Origin: Megalonaias nervosa
Taxonomy: Eukaryota; Mollusca; Bivalvia; Unionida; Unionidae
Assembly: GCA_016617855.1 (NCBI GenBank)
Contig: JAECUM010000860.1
Coordinates: 62,001-126,000 of the forward strand
Reading direction: 5' to 3'
DNA length: 64,000 nucleotides
Positions 36,771 to 49,330 of this stretch are shown one piece after another. The notes below the pieces were generated by a model. The model searched no databases, was not told the DNA's origin, and saw only the letters and a list, made by a program, of their open reading frames with translations. The first letter of the stretch is position 1. Every line of letters starts with the position of its first letter. The position numbers and the translations under genes were made by a program.

Positions 36771-39700
36771 ATAGCCATTTCTGCCCTGTCAATCCATCAA
36801 CTGTACAATACCACATAAAATCCATATTCTGCCCTGTCAATCCATCAACTGTACAATACCCCATATAATCCATATTCTGCCCTGTCAATCCATCAACTGT
36901 ACAATACCACATAAAATCCATATTCTGCCCTGTCAATCCATCAACTGTAAAATACCCCATATAATCCATATTCTGCATTGTCAATCCATCATCTGTACAA
37001 TACCCCATATAATCCATATTCTGCCTTGTCAATCCGTCAACTGTACAATACTCCATATAATCTATATTCTGCTTTATCAATCCATCAACTGTTCAATACC
37101 CCATATAATCCATATTCTGCCTGTCAATTCATCAACAGTACAATACCCCATATGATCCGTATTCTGCCTGTCAATCCATCAACTGTACAATACCCCATAT
37201 AATCCATTTCTGTCTGTCAATCCATCAACTGAACAATACCCCATATAATCCATTTCTGTATGTCAATCCATCAACTGTACAATACTCCATATTATCCATT
37301 TCTGTCTGTCAATCCATCAACTGTATAATACCAAATATAATCCATTTCTGTCTGTCAATCCTTCAACTGTACAATACCCCATATAATGCATTTGTCTCCC
37401 AATAAATCAACTGTACAATACCCCATATAATCCATTTCTGTCTGTCAATCCATCAACTCTAAAATACTCCATATTATCCATTTGTCTGTCAATCCATCAA
37501 CTGTATAATACCAAATATAATCAATTTGTGTCTGTCAATCCATCAACTGTACAATACCACATATAATCCATTTCTGTCTGTCAATCCATCAACTGTACAA
37601 TACCGCATATAATCCATTTCTGTATGTCAATCCATCAACTGTACAATACTCCATATTATCCATTTCTGTCTGTCAATCCATCAACTGTATAATACCAAAT
37701 ATAATCAATTTGTGTCTGTCAATCCATCAACTGTACAATACCACATATAATCCATTTCTGTCTGTCAATCCATCAACTGTACAATACCGCATATAATCCA
37801 TTTCTGTCTGTCAATCCATCAACTGTACAATACCCCATATAATCCATTATCTGTTATGGCAATCCATCAACTGTACAATATCCCATATTATCCATAATCT
37901 GCCTGGCAATCCATCAACTGTTCAAAACCCCATATAATCCATCTGTCAATCCATCAACTGTACAAAACCCCATATAATCCATATTCTGTCTGTCAATCCA
38001 TCAACTGTACAATACCCCATATAATCCATATTCTGTTTGTCAATCCATCAACTGTACAATACCCTATATAATCCAATTTCTGTCTGTCAATGCATCAACT
38101 GTACAATACCCCATATAATTCATTTCTGTCAATCCATAAACTGTACAATACCCCATAAAATCCATATTCTGTCCTGGCAATTCATCAACTGTGCAATACC
38201 CCTATAATCCATATTATGTCCTGGCAATCCATCAATTGTACAATATTCCATATAATTCATATTCTCCCTGGCAATACATCAACTGTACAATACCCCATAT
38301 AATCCATATTCTGCCCTGTCAATCCATCAACTGTACAATATCCCATATAATCCATATTCTGTCCTGGCAATCCATCAACTGTACAATACCACAAAAATCC
38401 ATATTCTGCCTGGCAATCCATTAACTGTACAATACCCCATATAATCAATATTCTGCCTTGTCAATCCATCAACTGTACACTACCTGAAATAATCCATAAT
38501 CTCCATTGTCAATCCATCAGCTGTACATTATCCCATAAAATCCATATTCTGTCCTGGCAATCCATCAACTGTACAATACCCCATATAATCCATATTCTGT
38601 CATGGCAATCCATCAACTGTACAATGCCCCATATAATCCAAATTCTGCCTGGCAATCCATCAACTGTACAATACCCCATATAATCCATATTCTGCCTGGC
38701 AATCCATTAACTGTATAATATCCCATATAATCCATATTCTGCCTGGCAATCCATTAAATGTATAATATCCCATATAATCCATATTCTGCCTGGCAATCCA
38801 TCAACTGTACAATATCCCATATAATCCATATTCTGCCTGGCAATCCATTAAATGTATAATATCCCATATAATCCATATTCTGCCTGGCAATCCATCAACT
38901 GTACAATACCCCATAAAATCCATATTCTGTCCTGCCAATCCATCAACTGTACAATACCCCATATAATCCATATTCTGTCCAGGCAATTCATCAACTGTAC
39001 AATCTCCCATATAATCCATATTCTGCCTGGCAATCCATCAACTGTACAATACCTATATAATCTATATTCTGCCTTGCCAATCCATCAACTGTACATCACC
39101 CCATATAATCCATATTCTGCCTCATCAATCCTTCAGCTGTACAATACACCATAAATCCTAATTTCTGTCCTATCAATCCATCAACTGTTCAATACCCCAT
39201 ATAATCCATATTCTGCCTCATCAATCCATCAACTGTACAATACCCCATAAAATCCATATTCTGTCCTGCCAATCCATCAACTGTACAATACCCCATATAA
39301 TCCATATTCTGCCTGGCAATCCATCAACTGAACAATATCCCTTATCATCCATATTCTGCCCTGGCAATCCATCAACTGTACAATACCCCATATAATCCAT
39401 ATTCTTTCCTGGCAATCCATCAACTGTACAATATCCCATATAATCCATATTCTGCCTTGTCAATCCATCAACTGTACAATACTCCATATAATCCATATTC
39501 TGTCCTGGCAATCCATCAACTGTTCAATTCCCCATGTATTCAATATTCTGTCCTGGCAATCCATCAACTGTACAATACTCCATAAAATCCATATTCTGCC
39601 CTGGCTTTCCATCAGCAGTACAATATCCCAAATAATCCATATTCTGTCATGGCAATCCATCAACTGTACAACAAGCAATATAACCTATATTCTGCCCTGT

Positions 39701-40075
39701 CAATCCATCAACTATACAATACCCCCATATATTCAATATTCTGTCCTGTCAATCTATCAACTGTTCAATTCCCCATGTATTCAATATTCTGTCCTGGCAA
39801 TCCATCAACTGTACAATACCACATATAATCCATATTCTGCCCTGGCAGTCCATCAACTGTACAATACCCCATACAATCTATATTCTGCAATACCACATAT
39901 AATCCATATTCTACCCTGGCAATCCATCAACTGTAAGCAACCCAACTAATCCATATTCTGCCCTGTCAGTCCATCAACTGTACAACACCCCATATTATCC
40001 ATATTCTGCCCTGTCAATCCATCAACTGTACAACAACCCATATTATCCATATTCTCCCCTGGCTTTCCAGCAAAG
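36771..40075. repeat. 46-48 bp minisatellite, about 69 copies
   Basis: Units contain caatccatcaactgtacaat, then acccca(t/c)ata and a variable link. Three zones differ by the link: atattctgccctgt (48 bp) at the start, atttctgtctgt (46 bp) about 37200-38150, and atattctgcctgg (47 bp) after 38200. Many small open frames on both strands derive from it. At 3.3 kb it is the largest array here. Confidence 0.95.
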
Positions 40076-40337
40076 TGCAAACATGTGGAACATTGTGACT
40101 GAAATCCCCAAATACCTGGCACAGTGTATAACTTATACAGTTACAGTGACCTACTTTCTTGTGCAACCAAGTACATTCAGTATTTGTCAGGATGCATTCA
40201 CAGACCAGGTTTTGCAACATCACATACCAGAAATGGGAATAAAATGACATTTTCATTGACCAAAATTAGTTTTTTCTCATTTAAAATTGTAAAACACTTC
40301 CTCCTTCACCCATTAAACCTCATCTATATACACACAC

Positions 40338-40339
<2 letters not shown>

Positions 40340-40398
<59 letters not shown>
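40340..40398. repeat. (TA)n microsatellite
   Basis: A run of about 28 TA units is preceded by a short CA run. Confidence 0.95.
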
Positions 40399-40402
<4 letters not shown>

Positions 40403-40477
40403 AATGAACCTAGGAAACAAACTATTCTCTCCCCCACACCCAAATTATGGTGGCAAGGGCAAAAAAAATCCCGCATG

Positions 40478-40700
40478 CACAGAACCAAAACAAACTGTAA
40501 TTTTAGCATTAAAACAGGCCTGTCTAGGTCCAAAGCCAACACAAATTGTGACTTTATCATGAAGCCTGTCCCGTCCTGGTCCAAAACAAATATAAATTGT
40601 AACTTTAACATGAAACCAGTCCCATCTAGGTCCAAAGCCAACACAAATTACTTTAATTTTAGCAAGAAACCAGTCCTGTCTAGGTCCGAAACCAATAATC
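40478..40700. repeat. 51-bp tandem repeat, about 4.5 units
   Basis: The motifs tctaggtccaaagccaacac and ttaacatgaaaccagtc recur at about 51 bp. Open frames on both strands (40475-40738 plus, 40445-40747 minus) follow the repeat. Confidence 0.85.
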
Positions 40701-41609
40701 AATATCAGCTGATTCAGGCAGGTGAATGGATGAATTAATTCACCCACAATAAGTGTAAATCACATAGATATGTCAAAGCATCCTGACTCGACAACCGAAT
40801 TGCCATTGTGCTGGATTCATTTGTTTGCTTCTACAAGATCAATGCTTGTAATTAATGAAAGTCTAACAAAGCACAAGAATGGTTGTCCCTTTTAAAAAAT
40901 CATTAATAATTATTACCTCTTGTAGCTATGAACCATTATAGTATCCCTGTGTATACGGTTACAAGTAACATTAAACCAGTAAAACAACAAACACAATACA
41001 ATGTCTAATTACATTGATATTTTGGCCCAAATAGGACAATCAATTAATACCTAATTTACCTCAATCTTTTAATACAAACTTAAATTAATTAACATCATTC
41101 AGGCTATTTGTGTTCAATCAATTAATTGCTCTTTTGTAATTGCTTTTGTTCGATGTATGCAGCAATAAGAACATTAACCATAACTGTTTTTCAAGTTTTC
41201 TGCCATTTTGTTATAAGAATCCACATAACGTTATAAAAGGAATATTCTGTCTCTTAATTTGGATGGGATATAAAATATAATCTGAATTCACTATTTTCAT
41301 GGGCTACCATTTTTGTGGATTTCGTTCTTGATATAAAGCACACATTTAAAGAACAAATGAACAATGATCAATGAAAACTGATCGAAAAAAAAAGTCTTTG
41401 CTCCTATCAGTTAACAATACTGTAAATGAACTGAAAGTTCATGGACATTGTCTATTTTTGTTTAAACTATTTTCTCTGCTTAATAATTTACTGCTAAATA
41501 CAGTCTTAAGTCCAAAGATAACTGCAAAATACAATCCAATGATTAATTATTTAAAAAAATATTTGAAACAAGACTTCAAACTTTGATGGACCTTAGATAT
41601 CAAAACCAG

Positions 41610-41610
<1 letters not shown>
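40701..41610. other. Unassigned intronic sequence
   Basis: Nothing is recognised. The 71-residue open frame at 41371-41586 has no domain. Confidence 0.4.

Positions 41611-41702
<92 letters not shown>
41611..41702 (+). repeat. (TG)46 microsatellite
   Basis: 92 bp of perfect TG. Runs of this length are usually highly variable between individuals. Confidence 0.97.
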
Positions 41703-41705
<3 letters not shown>

Positions 41706-41820
41706 ATTGCAAAATGTAAACATGAGTGGGAATACACTCCTAAACATTGGGGACACCTTCAAATTGGGACTCCACTGATTTGCAATAAACATATCCTCTG
41801 ATCTACTTTTACAATAATTT

Positions 41821-42135
41821 TGGTGGCCTAGTGGTTAGAGCATCCGCTTTGGATGCGGGAGGTCATGGGTTCGATCCCCGGCCAAGTCACACCAAAGACT
41901 TACAAAAATGGTACTAATAGCTGCCTCGCTTGGCGCTCAGCATTAAGAGATTAGTGTTAGAACTGGTTGGCCTGGTATCAGGATAATGTAACTGGGTGGG
42001 ACATCATGCTACATGTCTGCGGCATGATGCCCCAGTGCTAGACATCACTATAAACTGCCACACTGCAGACATCGTAGCGATATGACTGAAAAATTGTTAA
42101 AGCTACGTTAAAAATCCAAATCACAACACATCACA
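41821..42135 (+). mobile_element. SINE, family B, intact, tRNA-Pro-like head
   Basis: The head starts tggtggcctagtggttagag and has B box gggttcgatcccc. It folds as a tRNA with stem TCCGC, loop TTTGGAT and stem GCGGG, giving anticodon TGG (Pro). The body includes actgccacactgcagacatc, the tail tacgttaaaaatccaaatc. The flank acaataattt is exact at 41811-41820 and 42136-42145. This is the best-preserved family-B copy. Confidence 0.92.
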
Positions 42136-42145
42136 ACAATAATTT

Positions 42146-42584
42146 CATTTCCTGGCCTATTCTGATGACGTCCATGTTTTGTTGGTGTTTTGTCTAACTC
42201 TGTAATACAAGATATTTATCTCTTTCTTATCCTACTACAGAGTATACCATTTTTGTGCAAACACAGTCGGAAACATATTCAGAAAATGCTTTACACAGGT
42301 GAGGTGCAAAACATCTTGCAAACACTCTTATTGGGCAGCTAAACGATGGCCAATAGTTACTTACTTATGCATAGTTAATTATTATCATCATTATTACTCA
42401 TGCAAAGCTTTTTTATTTTGCAAAACTTATACAAACTGACACTTAGAAAATAAATCTGGTTAATTATACCTAACTAAAGTGCACTAGCATAGGTTTACAA
42501 ACAAGGACTTCAACATTTTTTACAATTATTTTGCAAACAGAGACTTTGATATCCTGATGCTTGAAGCTAGACATTCTGAACCGA
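42146..42584. other. Unassigned intronic sequence
   Basis: Nothing is recognised. Confidence 0.4.
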
Positions 42585-42965
42585 CATGGCTTACACAGAC
42601 CCAAGGGTCTGGACCCTCTGGTCCAGAAACCTTCTGAACCCTATGGCTACTCAGACCAAAGGGGCTGGACCCTCTGGACCAGAAAATTTCTGAACTCTGT
42701 GACTAATCAGACCCAAGGGGCTTGAACCTCTTCTGAACACTATGGCTTACTCAGACCCAAGGGGCTGGACCCTTTGGACCAGAAACCTTCTGAACCCTAT
42801 GGCTTACTCAGACCCATGGGGTTTGACCCTCTGGACCACAAACCTTCTGAACCCTATGGCTACTCAGACCCATGTGGTTTGACCCTCTGGACCAGAAACC
42901 TTCTGAACCCTATGGCTTACTCAGACCCAAGGGGCTGGACCCTTTGGACCAGGAACATTCTTTGC
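42585..42965. repeat. 57-bp tandem repeat, about seven units
   Basis: Units contain agacccaaggggctggaccc and aaccttctgaaccctatgg. One unit near 42720 carries a deletion. The plus-strand frame at 42774-43001 is only the repeat (57 bp is 19 codons). Confidence 0.9.
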
Positions 42966-43109
42966 TTAAATGAAATTTTGATAGCCAGAAAAATTGACTA
43001 ATTTTGGTAGCAGTAAAAGGTTATTAAAGAATAAAAAAGAACTTTTGCCCCCCAAAAATAAAACCACATTGTAAGTATCTGTCCTTCAGCATTTTTTGCA
43101 TACAAATAA

Positions 43110-43368
43110 GGGGCCCCGAGTGGCCGAGTGGTCTAAAGCGCTGATCGTTACGGATCACTGCCATCTCACCTCTGTCTGCGTGAGTTCGAGTCCAGGCTCG
43201 GCTAACGTGGGTATGTGAGAAAGCCTGCCAGTAGCTTCTCGTGGGTCGGTGGTTCTTCCCGGGGTTTTCCAGGGTTCTTCCTCCACCATTAATACTGGCC
43301 GCCATGTATAGCCTATCTTGTGCTGAAAAATGGCGTTAAACCCTATAACAACAACAACAACAACAACA
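43110..43368 (+). mobile_element. SINE, family A, intact with 12-bp target duplication
   Basis: It starts ggggccccgagtggccgag and ends in (CAA)n. The flank gcatacaaataa is exact at 43098-43109 and 43369-43380. This is the youngest-looking family-A copy. Confidence 0.95.
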
Positions 43369-43380
43369 GCATACAAATAA

Positions 43381-43959
43381 CATGCTTCAAATGCAATCTT
43401 TTGTAACTTTTACATTTTTTAAAGTCATTTATTCAAAAATACATGTAAAATTAGAACAGCTGTATCTTAGTAGAATTATTTATGTCTCCTGAATCATTTT
43501 TTAAAAATGATTTTACATTTTATCTCAGTCATTTTGTAAATGAAAAATATACAAACATTTAATGCTTAGTATCAAACAATATTGTTTTAAATAATGGAAA
43601 ACTGATCGCTAAATGCTGAAAAAATAACTGAGAAGGCATTTCTAAATTCTGAAGCCTAGTAATTTCTGTGTATAAACACTGTATGTAATTTTGGCTAAGC
43701 CACACATGATCTCCTGTTTCAATGAATATGAGCCATGGTGGTTTCCAGTCTCATTCAATCAGACTCTTCCATCACTCTGAAAGACTATGAGTCTGGTCAA
43801 TATCTGTACAACTGATTGCTACCAAAAACCATCACTTGTTTCTTTTTTTCTTCTATGCAAAAAATGCATCTTCTATACCATAACTAAAGCCCATCAACAC
43901 TTGATCTCGGTAAATAAGCAATACATGTAATTCATAACATATTATTAGAGGTGGTAAAC
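43381..43959. other. Unassigned intronic sequence
   Basis: Nothing is recognised. Confidence 0.4.
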
Positions 43960-44689
43960 CATGCAAATCAGGCAATTTGTGCTCAAGTGGTAGAATGTAT
44001 GGCACCAATGTAGGCAATGTGTGCTCAAGTGGTAGAATGTATTGGTGCCAATGTAGGCAATGTGTGCTCATGTGGTAAAATGTATTGGTGCCAATGTAGG
44101 CAATGTGTGCTCATGTGGTAGAATGTATCGGTGCCAATGCAGGCAATGTGTGCTCAAGTGGTAGAATGTATGGTGCCAATGCAGGCAATGTGTGCTCAAG
44201 TGGTAGAATGTATTGGTGCCAATGAAGACAATGTGTGCTCAAGTTGGAGAATGTATTGCCAATCGGGCAATTTGTGCTCAAGCGGTAGAATGTGTGGTGC
44301 CAATCAGGCAATTTGTGCTCAAGTGGTAAAATGTATTGGTGCCAATACAGGCAATGTGTGCTTATGTGGTAGAATGTATTGATGCTAATCAGGCAATTTG
44401 TGCTCAAGTGTTGGAATGTATTGGTGACAACTGGGCAATGTGTGCTCAAGTGGTAGAATGTATTGGTGCCAATTAGGCAATTTATGCTCAAGTGGTAAAA
44501 TGTATTGGTGCCAATGCAGGCAATGTGTGCCCAGTGGTAGAATGTGTAGGTGCCACTCAGGCAATTTGTGCTCAAGTGGTGGAATGTATTGGTGCCAATC
44601 AGGCAATGTGTGCTCAAGTGGTAGAATGTATGGTGCCAATGCAGGCAATGTGTGCTCAAGTGATGGAATGTATTAGTGCCAATGTAGGC
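43960..44689. repeat. 43-bp minisatellite, about 17 copies
   Basis: Units contain ggtgccaatgcaggcaatgt and tgctcaagtggtagaatgt. Sub-types differ by atgcagg/atcagg and by lost bases. Open frames on both strands (44111-44659 minus, 182 residues) derive from it. The array continues for about 25 bp after the SINE at 44690. Confidence 0.93.
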
Positions 44690-44720
<31 letters not shown>

Positions 44721-44948
44721 AGGGTTTAACTCCATTTTTCAGCACAAGATAGGATATATATGGCAGCCAGTATTAATGGTGGAGGAAGAACCCGGGGAAA
44801 ACCCCAGAAAGAACCACTGGCCCACAAGAAGCTACTGGCAAGCTTTCTCACATACCCATATTGGCCGGACCTGAGACTCAAACCCATGCAGACAGAGGTG
44901 AGATGGCAATGATCCGTAATGGTGAGCACTTTAGACCACTCGGGCCCC
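44690..44948 (-). mobile_element. SINE, family A, inside the 43-bp array
   Basis: This is a full-length copy with a (TTG)n tail at the low end and gggcccc at the high end. The flanks ccaatgtaggc on both sides are array sequence duplicated on insertion. Confidence 0.93.
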
Positions 44949-44975
44949 ACCAATGTAGGCAATTTGTGCTCCTTC

Positions 44976-46367
44976 TATATACCTCAATGAGTTAATGTTG
45001 GTTTGAAAATTTACAAAATTTTTATGTGGAAGTAACAACCTGAAGTAACAATACATATTTTATATGGATGGTCCAAAACATATAAAAATACAAATTTATA
45101 TGATAAATAAATCCATTTTACCAGATTTGTGGTAATCTATGTTTTGAGTATTACAATCATCTGTATAAACTTTTATCTGATCCTCAAATAGTGAACGCCT
45201 CATGAAGCTAAACAGGAGGTGTGGTTAAAAGAGACATTATGATAGTTTCTTCTTGTATTTGCTTTGTGCTTTCCAGTATCATGTGACATATGCAAATATT
45301 TTAGGATTTAATTGATTTTGGAGATAGGATTCATTTACAAGCCAAGATAGAAATTAATAGCTATCAGATTTAGAAAGAAAACTACACTGATAGGTGAGTT
45401 AAAACCTGTTTTCAAAATTCAGTACTCAGTACACCAGACACAATGATCATGAATAAGGATTATATGGGGAATTGTAAAGTTGTATGCTTAGAGGTTTTGA
45501 AAGAAACACTGTACTTATTATTCAGGGAATAAATTACGTTTATGATTATCAAATTTTATAATGTACAAGCCATTTCAACTGGGGTTAAAAGCAGCAGCAA
45601 CAACCATACTAAATACAATAAAATAAGAATGGTGTGTTGGACTGACTCTCATTTAAATGGAAGTATGTGAGAATTTTCTAATGTTTGCACCTGGTAATAA
45701 CCATGTACATGTATACATAATTTTATTGGGGGGGTCCTTTTTACCAAAATCAATTATGTGTTTGGAAAATATATGCAGCAAAGTTCTTACTGAACATTTT
45801 CAGATTATTTTCAGCTATATTCTGTTGCAAGTGTATTGCAAAGGGTAAATGTGGCTGCAACCACTTTATGTCCTTGCAAAATGTCTGCCTCAGGTGCAAG
45901 TGTTTGTGAATTTATGAAATTATTGTTGTCTCTGATTTATAGTTGTATTGCTTCTAGGCATGCATTAGTGTCTCTGTTACCCTTTTGACCATAATACTTT
46001 GATTTTCTTGATCTGACAGGTATTCCTTTGTTGTGTGGAGATCTGACAGGCATGTCCTAAGTGACCTATTCTATTATCTCCATTTTTTTCAAAGACAAGT
46101 CAGGGATCTAATTTGCTATCCTGACACTTCATGTATGTCTGTATTTGCAGCATAAATCTTCTTACACAATTCAAGATGTAGATTTGAAGTTTTGGGATAT
46201 CACTGGGTGAAGATGGTCCACAGACATGCATAACGGTTGTGAAAATCTGAACTGTCCCAGTGAAAGATTGAATGAGGAAATGAGAGTACTTCAACATAAA
46301 ATTACAGTTACTCAATGCATATGTCTTGACTTCGATATATTTTTGTTCAATGACTCAGGATTGCAGC
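44976..46367. other. Unassigned intronic sequence
   Basis: Nothing is recognised. Confidence 0.4.
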
Positions 46368-46466
46368 TGCACAATATCACTATAAACTGACACACTGCAG
46401 ACATCGTAGTGATATGACTGAAAAATTGTTAAAGTTACGTCAAAAATCCAAATCACACACATGCAC
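46368..46466 (+). mobile_element. 5'-truncated SINE, family B
   Basis: Only the 3' third is present: cactgcagacatcgtagtga, then gactgaaaaattgttaaag and a CACACA tail. Flanking tgcaca on both sides may be the target duplication. Confidence 0.8.
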
Positions 46467-48058
46467 AGTGTGAATGGTTGCATGTTACAGGGACCATACT
46501 CATAATATCAAGAAATGAATCTGGCCTCATTGTGCCCTTGAAACCAGCCTAACTGTGTCCTTGAAACTGACCTGCATGTGACCTTGAAAGACACAATGTT
46601 TTACCTAGAGTACAGGATTGTGAGAATGCAGGAATCTTTTGGCCAACATCCCTTTTAAAACACAGTATCACATGTCTAATGGCATGCTATTAAATTCTAA
46701 CATTCCATCATTTGTAATTAAAATCTGCAAAAACAGATCCCTATTGGTTCCTCTTTTCTGCCACCTCAAGTCACCATGCTCTTAAACAATAACAAAACTG
46801 CAGACTGTCCCTATAGCCAGAAAACAGAATAAAATTCAGTAAACATTCAACTGATTAATGAGATTACACTGCAAGTGAAGTATGTAATACTGTATGACCT
46901 ATAAACAACTTCAGTAAATTGACTGATAAATGAAAATAAAACAATGTAAGTAATTGCTTTTCTGGTACTCAAAAATATCTTATTTTATTTCAGACTGAAT
47001 CTGAGGTGTTCATTTTTCCCCCTAATTTGTACAATATCCCTTTAAAAATTCCATAGGGGAACAATGCATACTTGAAAACTGCAACCCTGTGAAAACACTG
47101 CATTTAGCTCCCTTTTCCTTGGCCTGATATAACCATTATTGTACTGATGTGCACATGCCATTAAGAACTAACCTGCCTCAGGCAAACTCATTGATCATAT
47201 ATACAAAAAAAACTTACTTTTAATTCACTTTTATCTCTTACAAGTTTAGTAAGTAAACAATGAGTGTTTCACTTGTAACAGACGCAAATTACATGCAGTA
47301 CTAACTGAGATAATATAAGCTATCAAATTTACGAGTCAACAATAATTCACTCACAAGTGAGGTATACTTTATTTATAAGTACAAGTCAAATATACTCCAT
47401 GTGTTAACTGAAATGCCTGAATACATATAAAATCATGTGACATTTATAAGTGATCAACAAGTAAATTGAACAAATCATTATTAGAGTTAAATTATAATCC
47501 CTTTATAAGTGATGAATATAAGCAACTTGCACACCAAATGGCTACGTTATTTCAGTATGGGGCAGCCATTGTATGCAACATTGTCTTCCATAGTCTTCAT
47601 ATACATTCAGGCAAACTTGAAAATTTCTCCAACTGCTACCAAGATATGGGTTGGACAAGCAAATGCTAATGGACAGATGGACCGTCAGATGGTCACATAA
47701 AATACATCAAATATGCATCATCATCTGTGTTATGAAACAAATACACAAATACAGCAGATGCATGTCAACCATTTTCCCTAATTATTGTCAGCTGAAATAG
47801 ACTCCATAAAACCGCACCCACAAAGACAAATACTCAAAATATTTTGCAAATATTTAGATAAAGTCATAAGCAAACTGATTCATGCTCAGAGAACATCTGC
47901 CAGTACCATGACCACACAACTGGGAATCCTTAAGAATGCTACAGAAACAGGTACTGTTACCATAGGCTCTAATGCATAATAGTTCCAGCCAGGAGTCCTC
48001 CAATGGAGGAATATTTCCAGTACAATTCTCTGGGCTGATTTTATATATATCTGACAAT
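46467..48058. other. Unassigned intronic sequence
   Basis: Open frames at 47466-48057 overlap on both strands and show no domain. Confidence 0.4.
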
Positions 48059-48216
48059 TACAACATGTAGACACAATTATAGGTTGGGTGGCTGAGCTTT
48101 ATACAATGAATGCATATATTTTCATGGGCACAAATTTTAGGGGATTTTGTGGGGAAAATGACATCTTCATTGGTACTCAAGTTCATGGAATAAGGAAGAG
48201 GTTCTTTTATTCCGCA
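48059..48216 (+). repeat. Inverted-repeat arm, left
   Basis: About 158 bp matches 52964-53125 in reverse complement with few changes. The shared outer edge is tacaacatgtagacacaatt; the inner edge is near ttattccgcag. Confidence 0.88.
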
Positions 48217-48345
48217 GCTTTTATAACCTGCATTGTTCCCATGGTCTTGGTGGTCCCAAATGAAAATGGTGCTGCTCAGACATCCAATATGTCCACCAAT
48301 GTGGCCATCTTTATCTTGCTATCACAACTCCTCCTGAATGGATGT
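48217..48345. repeat. ~140-bp degenerate repeat, first unit
   Basis: The motif ggtcccaaatgaaaatggtg near 48253 and the following catccaatatg, ctcctgaatggatg match later units at 49320-49860. Confidence 0.65.
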
Positions 48346-49330
48346 TATCCACACATACTAATAACATGGTGTTTTCACTAATAGACTTATTAGTTGGTCC
48401 TGAATGGATGTTATCCACACATACTTATAACATGGTGTTTTCACTAACAGACTTATTAGTTGGTCCTGAATGGATGTTATCCACACATACTAATAACATG
48501 GTGTTTTCACTAATAGACTTATTAGTTGGTCCTGAATGGATGTTATCCACACATACTAATAACATGGTGTTTTCACTAATAGACTTATTAGTTGGTCCTG
48601 AATGGATGTTATCCACACATACTAATAACATGGTGTTTTCACTAATAGACTTATTAGTTGGTCCTGAATGGATGTTATCCACACATACTAATAACATGGT
48701 GTTTTCACTAATAGTCTTATTAGTTGGTCCTGAATGGATGTTATCCACACATACTAATAACATGGTGTTTTCACTAATAGTCTTATTAGTTGGTCCTGAA
48801 TGGATGTTATCCACACATACTAATAACATGGTGTTTTCACTAATAGTCTTATTAGTTGGTCCTGAATGGATGTTATCCACACATACTAATAACATGGTGT
48901 TTTCACTAATAGACTTATTAGTTGGTCCTGAATGGATGTTATCCACACATACTAATAACATGGTGTTTTCACTAATAGTCTTATTAGTTGGTCCTGAATG
49001 GATGTTATCCACACATACTAATAACATGGTGTTTTCACTAATAGACTTATTAGTTGGTCCTGAATGGATGTTATCCACACATACTAATAACATGGTGTTT
49101 TCACTAATAGACTTATTAGTTGGTCCTGAATGGATGTTAGCCACACATACTAATAACATGGTGTTTTCACTAACAGACTTATTAGTTGGTCCTGAATGGA
49201 TGTTAGCCACACATACTTATAACATGGTGTTTTCACTAACAGACTTATTAGTTGGTCCTGAATGGATGTTATCCACACATACTCATAACATGGTGTTTTC
49301 ACTAATAGTCTTATTAGTTGGTCCTGAATG
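48346..49330. repeat. 66-bp minisatellite, 15 copies, very homogeneous
   Basis: The unit contains tggatgttatccacacatac, taataacatggtgttttcac and ttattagttggtcctgaa, at exactly 66 bp (22 codons) with no indels. The result is a 329-residue plus-strand open frame (48342-49331) and a 261-residue minus-strand one (48425-49210). Units differ only at a few positions, and those changes alter the residue in the plus frame (Asp/Val, Asn/Tyr, Ser/Ala, Ile/Thr). I do not call a gene. Confidence 0.93.

Noticed and set aside
36715..40256. Many small open frames with NMDYMGYCTVDGL-like repeats
   Set aside because: They are translations of the 46-48 bp array, with frame changes whenever the unit length changes.
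41821..41895. A functional tRNA-Pro gene
   Set aside because: The tRNA-like part is fused to a 240-bp body and flanked by a 10-bp target duplication, so it is the head of a SINE.
44111..44659. Minus-strand open frame of 182 residues with Cys/His repeats
   Set aside because: It is produced by the 43-bp array and is open on the other strand too.
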